Assembly (NCBI RefSeq): GCF_034190915.1
Contig: NW_026947502.1
Location: 35,308,785 to 35,372,784, forward strand
DNA: 64,000 nucleotides
Direction of reading: 5' to 3'
Source of the DNA: Cavia porcellus
Taxonomy: Eukaryota; Chordata; Mammalia; Rodentia; Caviidae
Below, piece after piece: positions 32,817 to 43,182 of the stretch. Position numbers and translations under genes: made by a program. Position 1 is the first letter of the stretch, and each line of letters opens with the position of its first letter. The notes under the pieces are model-generated. The model was not told the DNA's origin. It searched no databases and saw only the letters and a program-made list of their open reading frames with translations.

Positions 32817-34603
32817 TCACCAACATTTGTTATCAATTGATTTCTTGATGGCAGCTATTCTTTCCAGAGTGAGATGAAATCTCAGTGCTGTTTTAATTTG
32901 AATTCCTTGAATGACCAGTGATGGTGAACATTTCTTGATATATTTACTTGTCATTTGTATATCTTCATCTGAGAACTTGTGTTCATCCCAGATGCCCATT
33001 TTTGGAGCAGGTCTTTGAATTTGGGAGGCTTGATGCTTTTCAGTTCTTTATATGTTCTGGACATATAAGTCCTTTGTCTGAGGGATTGCTGGCTAAAATT
33101 TTTTCCCATTCTGTGGGTTTTCTTTTCACTCTTTTGGTGATTTCTTTTGAAATTCAGAAACTTTTCAATAATATGAGATCCCAGTTTTTGATTTTTTGAA
33201 GAGTTTCCATGCAGTTGGCACTTTGTTCATGAAATCTCTGCCTGCCCCTATGTCTCCAAGACTTCTACCTCCCTTGTCTTGCAGTAGCTTTAGTGTTTAT
33301 GTTTTAATATTTAGGTCTTTGATCCATTTAGACTTTAGTTTAGTGCATGGTGATAGGCATGGATCTAGTTTCAGTCTTTGGCATGTGGAGAGCCAATTTT
33401 TCCAACACCATTTATTAAAGAGGCTGTCCTCCTTTCAGTGAACACGTTTAGCCCCTTTGCCAAATATTCAGCTACTGAATGTCTTTGTAGCTGTTCTTGC
33501 ATCTCCCAATGTGTTTCATTGATCCTCAGGTCTATTTCTTTGCCAGTACCATGCTGATTTTATCACTGCAGCTTGGTAGTATAGTTTCATGTCAGAAATT
33601 GAGCTGCCTCCTGCCTTGCCTTTGTTGCCCAGAATTGTCTTTGCTATTCTAGGTTTCTTCTGTTTCCAAATGAATTTTAGGAGTGTTTTGTCTAGATGTG
33701 TAAGTTATGTTAATGGTATTTTGGTGGGGATTGCAGTAAATCTGTATAACAGTTTTAGGAGTATAGCCATTTTCACAATGTTGGTTCCTACTAGCCAAGA
33801 GCAAGGAATATCCTTCCATTTTCTAATATCCTCTTCAATCTCCTTTTTAAGTATAGCATAATTTTCAGCATATAGGTCTTTTACATTCTTGGTTAGGTTG
33901 ATTCTTAAGTATTCAAATTTTAGATGCTATTGTGAAAGGTGTTATTTCCATAATTTGTCTTTCAGTGAGTTTTTTGTTTGTGTAGAGGAATGTTATTGAT
34001 TTTTGAGTGTTGACTTTGTATTCAGCTACACTGCTGAATTAGTTTACTAGGTCTAGTAGTCTTTCACTGGAGCTTTTTGGGTCTTCTATATAGAGTATCA
34101 TGTCATCTGCAAATAGTAATAATTTAACTTCTTCCTTTCCTATCTTTATTCCTTTTATTTCTCTTTATTTTCTGATTGCCCTGGCTAGTGTTTCCAGAAG
34201 TATATTGAATAGGAGTGGTGATAGCGCACATCCTTGTGTTGTTCTTGATTTTAAAGTGAAAGCTTTCAGTTTTTGTCCGTTTAGTATAATGTTGGCTGTT
34301 GGTTTTCATAGATGGCCTTGTAAGGTTGAGGTAGATGTCATGTATTCCCAGTTTCTGAAGGGTTTTTATCATGAACATGTGTTGGACCTTATTGAAAACT
34401 TTTTCTGCATCTATTGAGATAACCATGTGGTTTTTATTTTTGGCTCTGTTGATGTGGTATATTACATTTATTGATTTGCATGTGTTATACCATCCTTGCA
34501 TTCCTGGAATGAATCCCACTTGGTGATGATGTATAATCTTCTTGATGATTTGTTGCATTCTATTTGCCAGTACTTTATTGAGAATCTTTGCATCAGTGTT
34601 CAT
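32817..34603 (-). pseudogene. LINE-1 ORF2 reverse transcriptase and C-terminus, decayed
   Basis: Open stretches give recognisable ORF2p parts: at 34124-34603 motif A context ([43 protein letters not shown]) and at 32817-32999 the EDIQMTSKYIKKCSPS segment of the C-terminus. The catalytic ADD region (about 34095-34110) lies in sequence that is out of frame. Several stops and frameshifts make it non-functional. Confidence 0.85.
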
Positions 34604-34616
34604 TAATGAAATTGGC

Positions 34617-35705
34617 CTATAGCTCTCCTTTTTGTTTGGGTCTTTCTCTGGTTTTGGTATGAGGGTAATACAGACTACTGTATGTCATTTCTGCATTTTC
34701 ATTGAATTGTAGGTATTGCTTTATTTCTTCTTTAATTTCATCTGTAGTCCACTGGTTGTTCAAAAGGTTGTTATTTAATTTCCATGTATTTATGCAGCTT
34801 TTGCAATTTCTTTTACCATTAATATCCAATTTTAGTGTGCTGTGGTCAGAAATTACGGATGGGATAATTTTAATACATTTGCAGTTATTTAAGAATGTTT
34901 TATGGGATAAAATATGATCTATTTTGGAGAATGTCCCATGTGCAGCTGAGAAGAATGTGTATTCTGATGTGGTTGGGTGGAACATTCTGTAAACATCCAG
35001 TAAGTCCAATTGCTCACAGGTATGATTCAGTTCTATTATTTCTTTGCTGACCTTTTGTCTAGTTGATCTATCTCTTTGTGACAATGGGGTTAAAGTCCTT
35101 GGGTATAATTGTGTTCTTCTGCATTAAGTTTTTCATGTCCATTAGTATTGGTCTTTTGCTGTTGGGTGCTCCTGTATTTGATGAATATATATATTTATAA
35201 TTGTTAGTTCTTCCTCTTGAATTTTTCCACTAGTGAGTATGTAGTGACCTTTTTTATGTCTTTTAATCATTTTATGTTTGAAGTTTATGTTGTCTGCAAA
35301 GAGAATATTTACCCCTGCTTTTTTCTGGGTTCCTGTTGATTGGAATACGGTTTTCCATCCTTTGACTTTTTTTTTTTTGTCTTTTTCCTTTTTATCAGTA
35401 CCGGGGATTGAACTCACGACCGCCTGCTTGCAAGGCAGGTGCTTATGCCGCTGAGCTAAATCCCCAGCCCCTCATCCTTTGACTTTTAATCTATGAGTTT
35501 CCTTTTGGATCTGATGTGTCTCTTGTATACAGTGTATTGTGGGACACTATTTCTTGATCCATTCTGTCAACCTATTTCTTTTGATAGGTGAACTGAGGCA
35601 ATTTACATTTATGGACATCACTGTTATGTACTGGCTTGACTTTGCCATGTTATGTTTCAGTTGTTTGCTTTCTGCTTTTCCCCCTTGTTTAATTGCTTTT
35701 CCTAC
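34617..35705 (-). pseudogene. LINE-1 ORF2 endonuclease domain, interrupted by an ID insertion
   Basis: 34617-35084 carries the second half of the endonuclease (MSQRDRSTRQKVSKEII, LLDVYRMFHP, YTFFSAAHGTFSKIDHIL, SDHSTLKLDING). 35142-35370 carries the first half (VKGWKTVFQSTGTQKK, AGVNILFADNINF). The GDFN motif reads KDFN. The ID element at 35371-35472 splits the coding sequence near codon 130. ORF2 begins at about 35640 (SINVNCLSSPIKRNRL lies at about 35560-35625). Confidence 0.85.
35371..35472 (-). mobile_element. ID SINE in L1 ORF2, 15-bp target-site duplication
   Basis: Antisense poly(A), then agtaccggggattgaactca and gctgagctaaatccccagcc. It is nearly identical to the ID at 19198. The flanks catcctttgactttt at 35356-35370 and 35473-35487 are identical. 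Confidence 0.95.
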
Positions 35706-35719
35706 CTGGGAGTTTCTTT

Positions 35720-36770
35720 CTGTTGTTGTCTGGGGATTGTAGTCATTTTTATCTCTATTTAGTATGTCTTTCAATACTTTTTCTAGGGTTGGTTTGGTGG
35801 ATGTGAATTTCTTCAGTTGTTTTTTGTCATGGAAGTATCTTCTTTCTCCCTTAAATTTGAGTGAAAGTTTTACTGGGTACATCAGTCTTGGTTAAAGGTT
35901 GTTTTCTTTAAGGGCTTGAAATACCTCACTCCAAGTTTGTCTTGACTTGAGAGTTTGTGTTGAAAAGGCTGCCATGATTCTAATGGGCTTTCCTTTGTGA
36001 GTTGTGTCTTTTCTCTAACAGCTTTTAATATTCCGTTTTTATGCTGTATGTCTGAGATCTTAATTATTATATGTCTGGGTGTAGATTTATGTTGGTTGTG
36101 ACTATTTGGTGTTCTATATGCCTCACTTATCTGCCTATCATATTTTTCGCCAATGTTTGAGAAGTTTTCTGGTATTACTTCTGTGAATATTTTAGTTATG
36201 TCATTTGCATTGACTCTTGCATCTTCTCTGATGCTTATTAATATTATATTGTTTCTATTATCATCTGGGAGCTCCTGGATTGTTATTTCATACTGCTTTG
36301 TTATTTTTAAAAGTTCTATCCTTTCATAATCACTTATTGTAATCCTGTCCTCAAGTTCCAAAATCCTATACTCAGTTTCATTTAAACAGTTTTTCCAGCT
36401 TTGAATAGAATTTTTGTTTCTTAGATGTCTCTTTGAGTTTGTTTCATGAATTCTGCTTGTTTTTTATATTGTTCATTCAAGGTTTCAGTTTCCCATGTTC
36501 CTGTACTTTTTTCTCTATTTCTTCTTTAGCTGTGCTCAGCAACTCCTTTACTAAGGTTATTATTTCTATCTTTACATACGAAAGTACTTCTAATTGATTT
36601 CCTCTATAGCCTCATGGAGTTGTTTTTTTATATTACTTGCTGTCTTTTCAGAGATTTCTAGTGTGTTACTTTTGAAGTCCTCTATTTCAATGTCTCTTGT
36701 ACTTGCTGTTGGTGGACTAGATGTTTGATATTGCATTTTGCTTTCTTATTTTTCCATTTTCCCCTTTTGA
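35720..36770 (-). pseudogene. LINE-1 ORF1, decayed
   Basis: The C-terminal domain can be read at 35700-35882 (YPVKLSLKFKGERRYFHDKKQ, then TLEKVLKDIL) and the RRM-like and coiled-coil part at 35882-36361 (IRMSD-type decay, with STPRHIIIKISDIQHK preserved). The N-terminal third up to about 36750 has many stops. The lone frame 35547-35882 runs from the ORF1 end into the ORF2 start only because the intergenic stop codon is lost. Confidence 0.8.
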
Positions 36771-36779
36771 GTTAATATT

Positions 36780-37880
36780 TTGTCCTTCAATCCCACTAGT
36801 GTCAACTGTTGGTAGTTTGTATCTTGGGGTCCAACTGTAAGGTTGATGTTAATCCAATTGTTGGGTCCCTCAGTGAACAGGTGGGCCAGTCTCCTGACTT
36901 CCCACTGCAGCACCTGTTAAGTGAGTCCTATATTCTTCCTGGGTAGTATTGATGTAGGTCAACTTTTAGTTTCTGGTATTACTTTATCTTCAGGTTATTC
37001 CAGGTCACCAAATCTCCCTGTCTGTAGTGTTTGTTTTGGCTGAGGCCCTACTGTGTCCCTATTGTGTGCCTGTGTGTCTCATAAGCCCTTTTGATTTTTC
37101 CCCAATTTGGGGGAGTCCTTATTGGCACACTGCTCACCCTGACTGATGTTTTCTGTGTGCAGAAGGGGTCACCCACACTCCTGCCAGACTAACCAAGGTC
37201 TTACAGTTAGTTGGAGGGAGCTTTACTATTGGGCCTATTTACCCACTGTACACCTCTATTTTAGGGGCATACTCACCACATTGACTGGGGCCTGTTGAGA
37301 TCTTCTGTTTGGGTGAGGCAGTTACTGAATCTCTCTTCAAGCTAGCACAGTTAACCTGCTGTACTCCAAGGTTCTGGGAGAAAGGATGGAAGCTGAAGAT
37401 CAACAGCAGTATTAGGTCAGGAGGTAGGGAGTATTCCCAAGAGACCAGCAGATGTCTGGATCTGGGTGTCTGCTGGGTGTGGGCCAAGGTCCCAGGAAGG
37501 AGTGGCATTCCTCAGTGCTGGCTGGAGTCACACAGAAAGCATGTGGCTGCATGGGCCAAAGTCTGAGGGCAGCATGTGTTCCCCAGGGCCAGTAGGGGTA
37601 TAGGGAGTATGCAGCTGCATGGGCCATGTTCTCAGGATGGTGTGGCATTTCTTAGTGTTGGCTGGAGTCACAAAGGAAGCATGGGGCTGTACAGGCCAAG
37701 GTCCTAGGGCAGCATGTATTCCCTGGGACCAGCAGGAGTTCAGGAAGTGTGTGGCCACGTGGGACAAGGTCCCAGGGTGGTGTGGCGCTCCTTAGTGCTG
37801 TCTGGAGTTGTGTAGGTGCGTGGTTGTGCAGGCCAAGGTCCCAGGACAGCATGCATTACCCAGGGCCAGCAGGAATCCCC
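36780..37880 (-). promoter_or_regulatory. 5'UTR of the 32055-37880 L1
   Basis: A moderately GC-rich leader with few CpGs left, ending (5' in sense) in a tandem array at 37481-37880. Its position at the 5' end of a full-length L1 implies an internal promoter; activity is inferred and probably lost. Confidence 0.65.
37481..37880. repeat. Dimeric tandem array, alternating 72- and 68-bp units
   Basis: Subunits start with gggccaaggt or variants at 37481, 37553, 37621, 37693, 37761 and 37830, giving spacings of 72, 68, 72, 68 and 69. Odd subunits share gtggcattcctcagtgctgg; even ones share gcagcatgtgttccccaggg. The true repeat is therefore about 140 bp, with 2.9 copies. Confidence 0.88.
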
Positions 37881-38196
37881 TCTAATATTTAAACGTGTGT
37901 TTGATTTATTTCACTGAAAATTATGATTTCAAGGCTCCTAAAAATGACTCAAGTTTATCCTCCTTTATGGCAGAGTAGTACTCCATTGTGTGTAAAAACC
38001 ACATTTTCTTTACTCATTCATATGTCATTGGAAATATATGCTGCTTCCAAGATTTGATTATTATGAATTATGCCGCTATAAACATGAGTATGCATGGATC
38101 AAGATACTATGATGTCTTTAACTCTTTTGCGGGGATTCCTAGAAGAGCAGCAGCTGAGTTGAATGGATTTTACAGTTCTAGGTTTTTGAGGAGGTA
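37881..38196 (-). mobile_element. Old LINE-1 ORF2 end (right part, split)
   Basis: tctaatatttaaacgtgtgt, then ttgatttatttcactgaaaa, ggcagagtagtactccattg and gcttccaagatttgattatt: the L1 3' end continuing from 32054. It is cut off at 38196 exactly where an inverted-repeat arm begins. Confidence 0.8.
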
Positions 38197-38279
38197 AAGG
38201 GATCATGTAAAAGCAGAAACTGTCTGATACAAAAAGGGACACACCCAGCCCCAATGTCAATCGCCACTCCTGAGGCTTT
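38197..38279. repeat. Left arm of an 83-bp inverted repeat
   Basis: The reverse complement of 39309-39391 with two mismatches (the central caatgtcaatc versus caacatcaatc). It contains gggacacacccagcccc. Confidence 0.93.
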
Positions 38280-39308
38280 CAGGAGCTTTCAGTAGTAAAT
38301 CTCCCTCCATATTAAAATGACTCAGTGGGCTAACTTAGATAAAATATACAGACCTATTTAGGTTTCTAGGAGTTATGGTCCATGGCACATTGTAGGAAAA
38401 GGCACTAATGACATGGCTGAAACATGTAATTGTGCCAACAACTGTCCTTGAATACTAAATAATGAGTTTAGTTAGTAATTTCTAGACTAGAAGTACAGGA
38501 AACCTCCATCCCTAAACCCTCTAGCTTCATTTGCTCTTTACTTACTTTTCTTATCACCAACTTTGTATGATATGTAGCTAAGCAGTTTGCTTCCGTTAGC
38601 TCTGCTATAGATGATAGCTCTGCCCTATGGGTGACAGGTGTACTCATTACCTTAGTTGCTTTTCATATGCTTAGAGGTGTCTTGAAGTGGTTGAAACCAC
38701 TAACCCGTCAGTGGGGGTGGCCCAAATGTTTGATGGCTGACCTTGTGTCATCAGAAGGCTAAAGATTACTCTCAGCACACTAACACCACCATTCTCTGAA
38801 TGTGTATCAGACCAAAAGATACGGGGTATGATTATATGTGTGTAGACCACTGATTGCTCCACTTTTTCTTTTCCTCTTCCTGTACTATTATATCAGTGGA
38901 CAGATATGAAATGTAGTAACATTTCAGTCTTTTGGACTAATCTGGAAAATGAAAATCATAACCATTCATTCTTTATTGGACTGATATCAATATTGAAAGT
39001 TAAAACATTTGAAAACTCACTTTTATGTATAGTATATAGAGATAGGCTTGTGTTATTGAATCTTTGCCAAAATACTATTCACCAGAGGACTATTAGGTCT
39101 GTGTAGCTTTCCCAGATTTAATAAAAAGAGGATGCCAAGTTAACTTTAAATTTCAGGTAAAAATTGTGTGCTATTGCAGTTTTCTGTCTGCTTCGCTTAT
39201 CCATTGTTTAAATGAAACGCAAATTTAACTGGGTACCCTATGTTTTGTCTGGTGGTCCTATTGGTAGGATTCACATGAAAAATGAATCTTAGCCTAAGTA
39301 AGTGATCC
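38280..39308. other. Unassigned 1.03-kb spacer between inverted arms
   Basis: No gene or nameable repeat. AT-rich, with no long open frame. Confidence 0.5.
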
Positions 39309-39391
39309 AAAGCCTCAGGAGTGGCGATTGATGTTGGGGCTGGGTGTGTCCCTTTTTGTATCAGACAGTTTCTGCTTTTACATGATCCCTT
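39309..39391. repeat. Right arm of an 83-bp inverted repeat
   Basis: The partner of 38197-38279; the similarity stops abruptly on both sides. Confidence 0.93.
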
Positions 39392-39783
39392 ATCCTTACA
39401 ACATGTGGGGACCAGTGAATTCTTGAAAAGGACCAATTTATTTTTCAAAAATTGATATTGGAATTATGGGAACAGAACTCAACAGAAAGTACAGTGTTGT
39501 GCAGTGTTGCATTCGCTGTCCTTTCTAATGTCCTGAATTCAGCAGTTTTTGCTTTCTTTCTGTGAACCTGGGAGGAAATCCAGAGGTTATTTTACATGCT
39601 CTTCAGCAATATAGTATGTACTAAAACTGTTTTCTCTCTGTGTGTTCTTTGTGGGGTGTAATCTTGTGAGACACAGGATGTGGGAGGTAGAATGAACTAA
39701 TTTTCCAAGTGTAAAATAAGTGACTACTAAAATGCAAGAAGCATGGATTTGTTAGTAAACTGAAAGAGTTGATAAAAATTTTT

Positions 39784-39827
<44 letters not shown>

Positions 39828-40040
39828 CAGAATAACTTGCATGAATGTGATTTATCTTTCTTAGTCCCAGAAATTAACTGGTTTCTTTTTCATTAACAAA
39901 ATATTTTTCTGTACCTCACAATTAAGAAACTAAAAGCTTGCTGAGTCACTATTAAAAACCTTTTTTTATTCCCTTTAGTCTTCTTCTAATGAAAGATTAC
40001 AAGAGTGAATAGTGAAAATGAGTGAAATATATTAAGATGG
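39392..40040. other. Unassigned sequence with a microsatellite
   Basis: Unremarkable AT-rich sequence apart from the (TA)n at 39786-39824. Confidence 0.5.
39786..39824. repeat. (TA)n microsatellite
   Basis: About 19 uninterrupted TA units. Confidence 0.95.
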
Positions 40041-40241
40041 ATGTGGGGTGAGGAGAAAAAGAAGGATAGTAAGGATAATAGAAACATTAGCCACTATGAA
40101 ATTTTTAAATTACTTGATAATTTGAGTACCAATTTAGAAATTCATTCATTATTCAAAACTGTTGAGGCTGCATTAACTTCTGCCTGTGTCAAATTAGCAG
40201 CAGCAGCTGCTGGAAATACTTCAGAAACATTAATAGACTAG
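40041..40241 (+). other. Coding-like 66-codon segment, unidentified (possible retrocopy fragment)
   Basis: The translation has protein-like composition: a charged start (EEKKKDSKDNRN), then HYEIFKLLDNLSTNLEIHSL, a helix-like KTVEAALTSACVK and an alanine run. I do not recognise the family. It ends in TAG immediately before a GC-rich block that looks coding on the other strand. It may be part of a rearranged processed pseudogene; no poly(A) or target-site duplication was seen. Confidence 0.3.
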
Positions 40242-40249
40242 CACTCACT

Positions 40250-40413
40250 CTACCCGGGGCAATGCCAGTGATGGCGCTGTTGGGGCTGAGGGGTGGCTGA
40301 GCTGGGGAGCCCCCGACTCCTGGCCAGGTGTTCACAGACATTTTAGGGAAGTAGGAATTGGCAATCTGAAGAGAACTGGGGGTCCATAATAAAAGACATT
40401 GTACCGTTAGCAC
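40250..40413 (-). other. GC-rich coding-like block on the minus strand, unidentified
   Basis: An island of much higher GC than its surroundings, still with CpGs. On the minus strand it reads NSYFPKMSVNTWPGVGG then SPAQPPLSPNSAITGIAPG, plausible for a proline/serine-rich protein region. Acceptor-like (accccca then g, about 40377) and donor-like (ggtagagtgag, about 40245-40257) signals flank it, so it could be an exon or an inverted part of a retrocopy whose other part is 40041-40241. Identity unknown. Confidence 0.3.
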
Positions 40414-40488
40414 TAGGTTGTATGCTTCAGAATGTCAGCTGATCTCTTCACTCCACCTTTTCCAGATGAATTTAAGAAGATGCTTGCA

Positions 40489-40706
40489 AAACAGAACTGT
40501 TTGCAGTATCATTGTTGGAATGTCCACTCTACAAGTTTTAATTTTGTGACTTGAACAATTATTTCTAAGATGGCAATATGTAATCCATTAACTAGTGATT
40601 TCCTACTGCGCATTTTTTTATTCTGTAAATCTGTATAACTTGTACCCCTTCACTGTTTTTTTTTTCTTTCTTTTCTTTTCTCCTTAAATAAAAATTAAAA
40701 AAAAAA
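40489..40706 (+). mobile_element. LINE-1 3'UTR-only insertion, 15-bp target-site duplication
   Basis: Sense 3'UTR of the common L1 of this window (agttctgttt-like start, taatccattaactagtgatt, cttttctccttaaataaaaa) with poly(A). Perfect flanks aagaagatgcttgca at 40474-40488 and 40707-40721. A severely 5'-truncated, recent insertion. Confidence 0.95.
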
Positions 40707-41142
40707 AAGAAGATGCTTGCAGAGTTAAATATATATCACTGCTACCCAAGTCCATTTATTAGAAATCTGTTGTGGCCTCTTTCTTTCATTTTATAAATGA
40801 CACAAGCACAAGTTCAAGACAATATTTCCTTATGAAAAGAATTTTAAAACATTTATAAAGACAACTTCATTTATGAAGTTTGTAATACTGATAAAGTAAT
40901 CAACTATGAATTTATAATTGTATTATAAAGTACAAAATACATATAAAAGTGAGATAAAAATTTAGGGATGTTGATTTTTTTCTAAGTTCAGTTTTTTTTG
41001 AGAGCATAACACCTGCACTTTTATTTTTTAACACTTTTGTATCAATTTACTAAAACAGTTGCCTCAGGCATCTGCCATGGTGACTTCACCTTTACTCCTT
41101 ACTGATGGAAATAAACTGTCTTTAACAGGTTCAGAAGGACTG

Positions 41143-41490
41143 TGTCTTAGTTACTTTTTACTTGTCGCTGAGACAGAATACCTGATGACCAAAGTTGGGA
41201 AAGGAAAGGTTTATTTCTTACAGTTTTTGGAGGTTTCAATCCATACTCAGTTGGTTCAAAGGCAGGGTGGCATGGCGGGGCTGCAGTTCATGGCGGCTGC
41301 AAACAGCAAGGCAGAAACCAGCACAAGAGCAAGACACACCTTCTTCTTGCCATTACATCACATCTTGGCTCCACCTCTAGGTCAGTGTACCACTCACACT
41401 CCACTCCAAGCAATAGATAATGAACCAATCACAAATGCATAGTGCAAACACACGAGGCCTGGAGGCCACCAACCAACATAAACCATGACA
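41143..41490 (+). mobile_element. Solo LTR (MaLR/ERVL-type), 348 bp, 5-bp target-site duplication
   Basis: Begins tgtcttagttac and ends aaaccatgaca, the TG...CA ends of an LTR, with gactg at 41138-41142 and 41491-41495. Internal phrases: gagacagaatacctgatgac, ggtttatttcttacagtttt and ggcatggcggggctgcagtt. No internal genes are attached. The sister copy lies at 44694-45036. Confidence 0.93.
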
Positions 41491-41590
41491 GACTGCATAA
41501 GTCAGCAAGTCACTTCTGGGTTTCCAACTGCAAATAAACCTGTTTTAGAACCTTCAACACAAGGTGCTTTTCCTTCCACCTTAGTATTGA

Positions 41591-41592
<2 letters not shown>

Positions 41593-41645
<53 letters not shown>
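41593..41645. repeat. (CT)n microsatellite
   Basis: About 25 CT units with a few T interruptions at the right end. Confidence 0.95.
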
Positions 41646-41650
<5 letters not shown>

Positions 41651-42975
41651 CTCTTTTGGGCTTAAAATAGCCTAAATTTATTATTTTACAGTTTTCTTTT
41701 TATTGGTAGAAGTTTGAAGAACATAATGTTCAGATTCTTCATGTAGAATTTGTACATGTACCTAACAATCCCTTTATTCATCCCTGTGCCTCCTCCCTCC
41801 ATCTCCTGATCCCTTTCCCATTTGAGAGATTTATTTCTCTACTTCCTATTAGCTCACATTTTGCTCTTTATTTATAATTTAGGTTTTTCATCTAAATTTT
41901 TCAATTTTATGTAGTACAAGTAGAAATTGATAAATATAATAACTACTGTTGTATAAAAATTGATAACAAAATAATTGGAGTATAACAATGGTTAATACAA
42001 TATGTATTAAAATACAACTCCTAAAAGAAAGGACAAAATGTTACTCACAGTACAAGTCACAGACACCCCCCCCCAAAGATCTCTTACAAAGAAGCAACAG
42101 TAGGACAAAAGTGTCTTTTTAATGACCAAGAGAAACTAGTACTATAAAGTAAAAAAATTAGCATTTATCCTAAAATATTTTTGAAACAACAGAATAGATA
42201 ATTTGTGGAGCTTTTGAACTCCTTATTTCCTATTTATCTATCATCTATTTTGTGATGTTCCTACATACATATCTGTGTACATCTCTATCTATCTATATAT
42301 ATTTGAGTTTCTCATGTAAGAAAAACTATGTAATATTTACACTTATATGTCTGATTTATTTCAATTTAACCTTGTATTCTCAAGTTGCATCTGTTTTCCT
42401 ATGAATTCTTCAAGTTGATCTTTCTTTATGGCACAGTAGTACTCCAATACATATAAGTACCATATTTTATTCATCCATTCATCTGTTGATGGATATATGG
42501 TTTATTTCTGAGAATCTTTTGGTGATTTTTTCTTTTGTCTTTTAAGCAGATATCATGCCATCTGCAAATAATGATACATTTATTTCATTCTTTCCTATAC
42601 ATTTCCTTTTATTGCTTTCTATTGCCTGATTGATTTGGCATAATTTCAAGGACTATGTTGACCAAGAGTGGATGTTCTTGGATATCCTTGTCTTGTTCTT
42701 GATTTTTGAGGGATAGTTTTCAGTTTTTACTCATTTAATATGATGTTGGCAGTGAGTTGGTCATAAATAATTTTTATCATATTGAGATAATGTCCTTCTA
42801 TACCTATTTTCTTCACAGGTTTGTCATGAATTTGTGCTGGATTTTGTCAAAGGCTTTTTATGCACCTGTTACATGATCATGTGATTTTAGCCTTTTGTTT
42901 GCTTGACAGACTACATTTATTGATTTGCCTATATATATTTATAATTTCCATCTTTGCATCCTGAGATGAAGCCTA

Positions 42976-42978
<3 letters not shown>

Positions 42979-43049
<71 letters not shown>
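42979..43049. repeat. (TA)n followed by poly(T)
   Basis: About 20 TA units and then some 30 T; this is the decayed tail region of the following B1. Confidence 0.9.
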
Positions 43050-43182
43050 AGACAGAGGTTCACTATGTATCAGGCTGTCCTTCAACTCACTGTGTAGCCC
43101 AGACTGGCATAAAATTAGAGGAAATCTTTTGTCTTAGCCTCCCAAGTGCTGGAATTATAGGCATACATGCCATGCCTGGCTA
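43050..43182 (-). mobile_element. B1 SINE in the old L1
   Basis: Antisense: gagacagaggttcactatgta, ctcactgtgtagcccagact, then tagcctcccaagtgctggaa and catgccatgcctggct. Confidence 0.9.

Larger units (their letters stand above)
32055..37880 (-). mobile_element. Nearly full-length LINE-1 with both ORFs and a monomer 5'UTR
   Basis: Order in sense: tandem-repeat 5'UTR (37880-36780), ORF1 (about 36750-35720), a short gap, ORF2 (about 35690-32500), 3'UTR (about 32500-32060) and tail. It is inserted in an older L1. ORF2 lacks about 700 bp between the endonuclease and the RT fingers near 34670-34700: agggtaatacagactactg runs straight into endonuclease-side sequence that lies 700 bp away in the copy at 9652-12745. 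All frames are broken. An ID element interrupts ORF2 at 35371-35472. It is older than the ORF2-less element, judging by its CpG loss and frame decay. Confidence 0.9.

Noticed and set aside
37239..37852. Repeated-peptide frames with TPRSHTL-like repeats
   Set aside because: Produced by the dimeric L1 5'UTR array; not a protein repeat.
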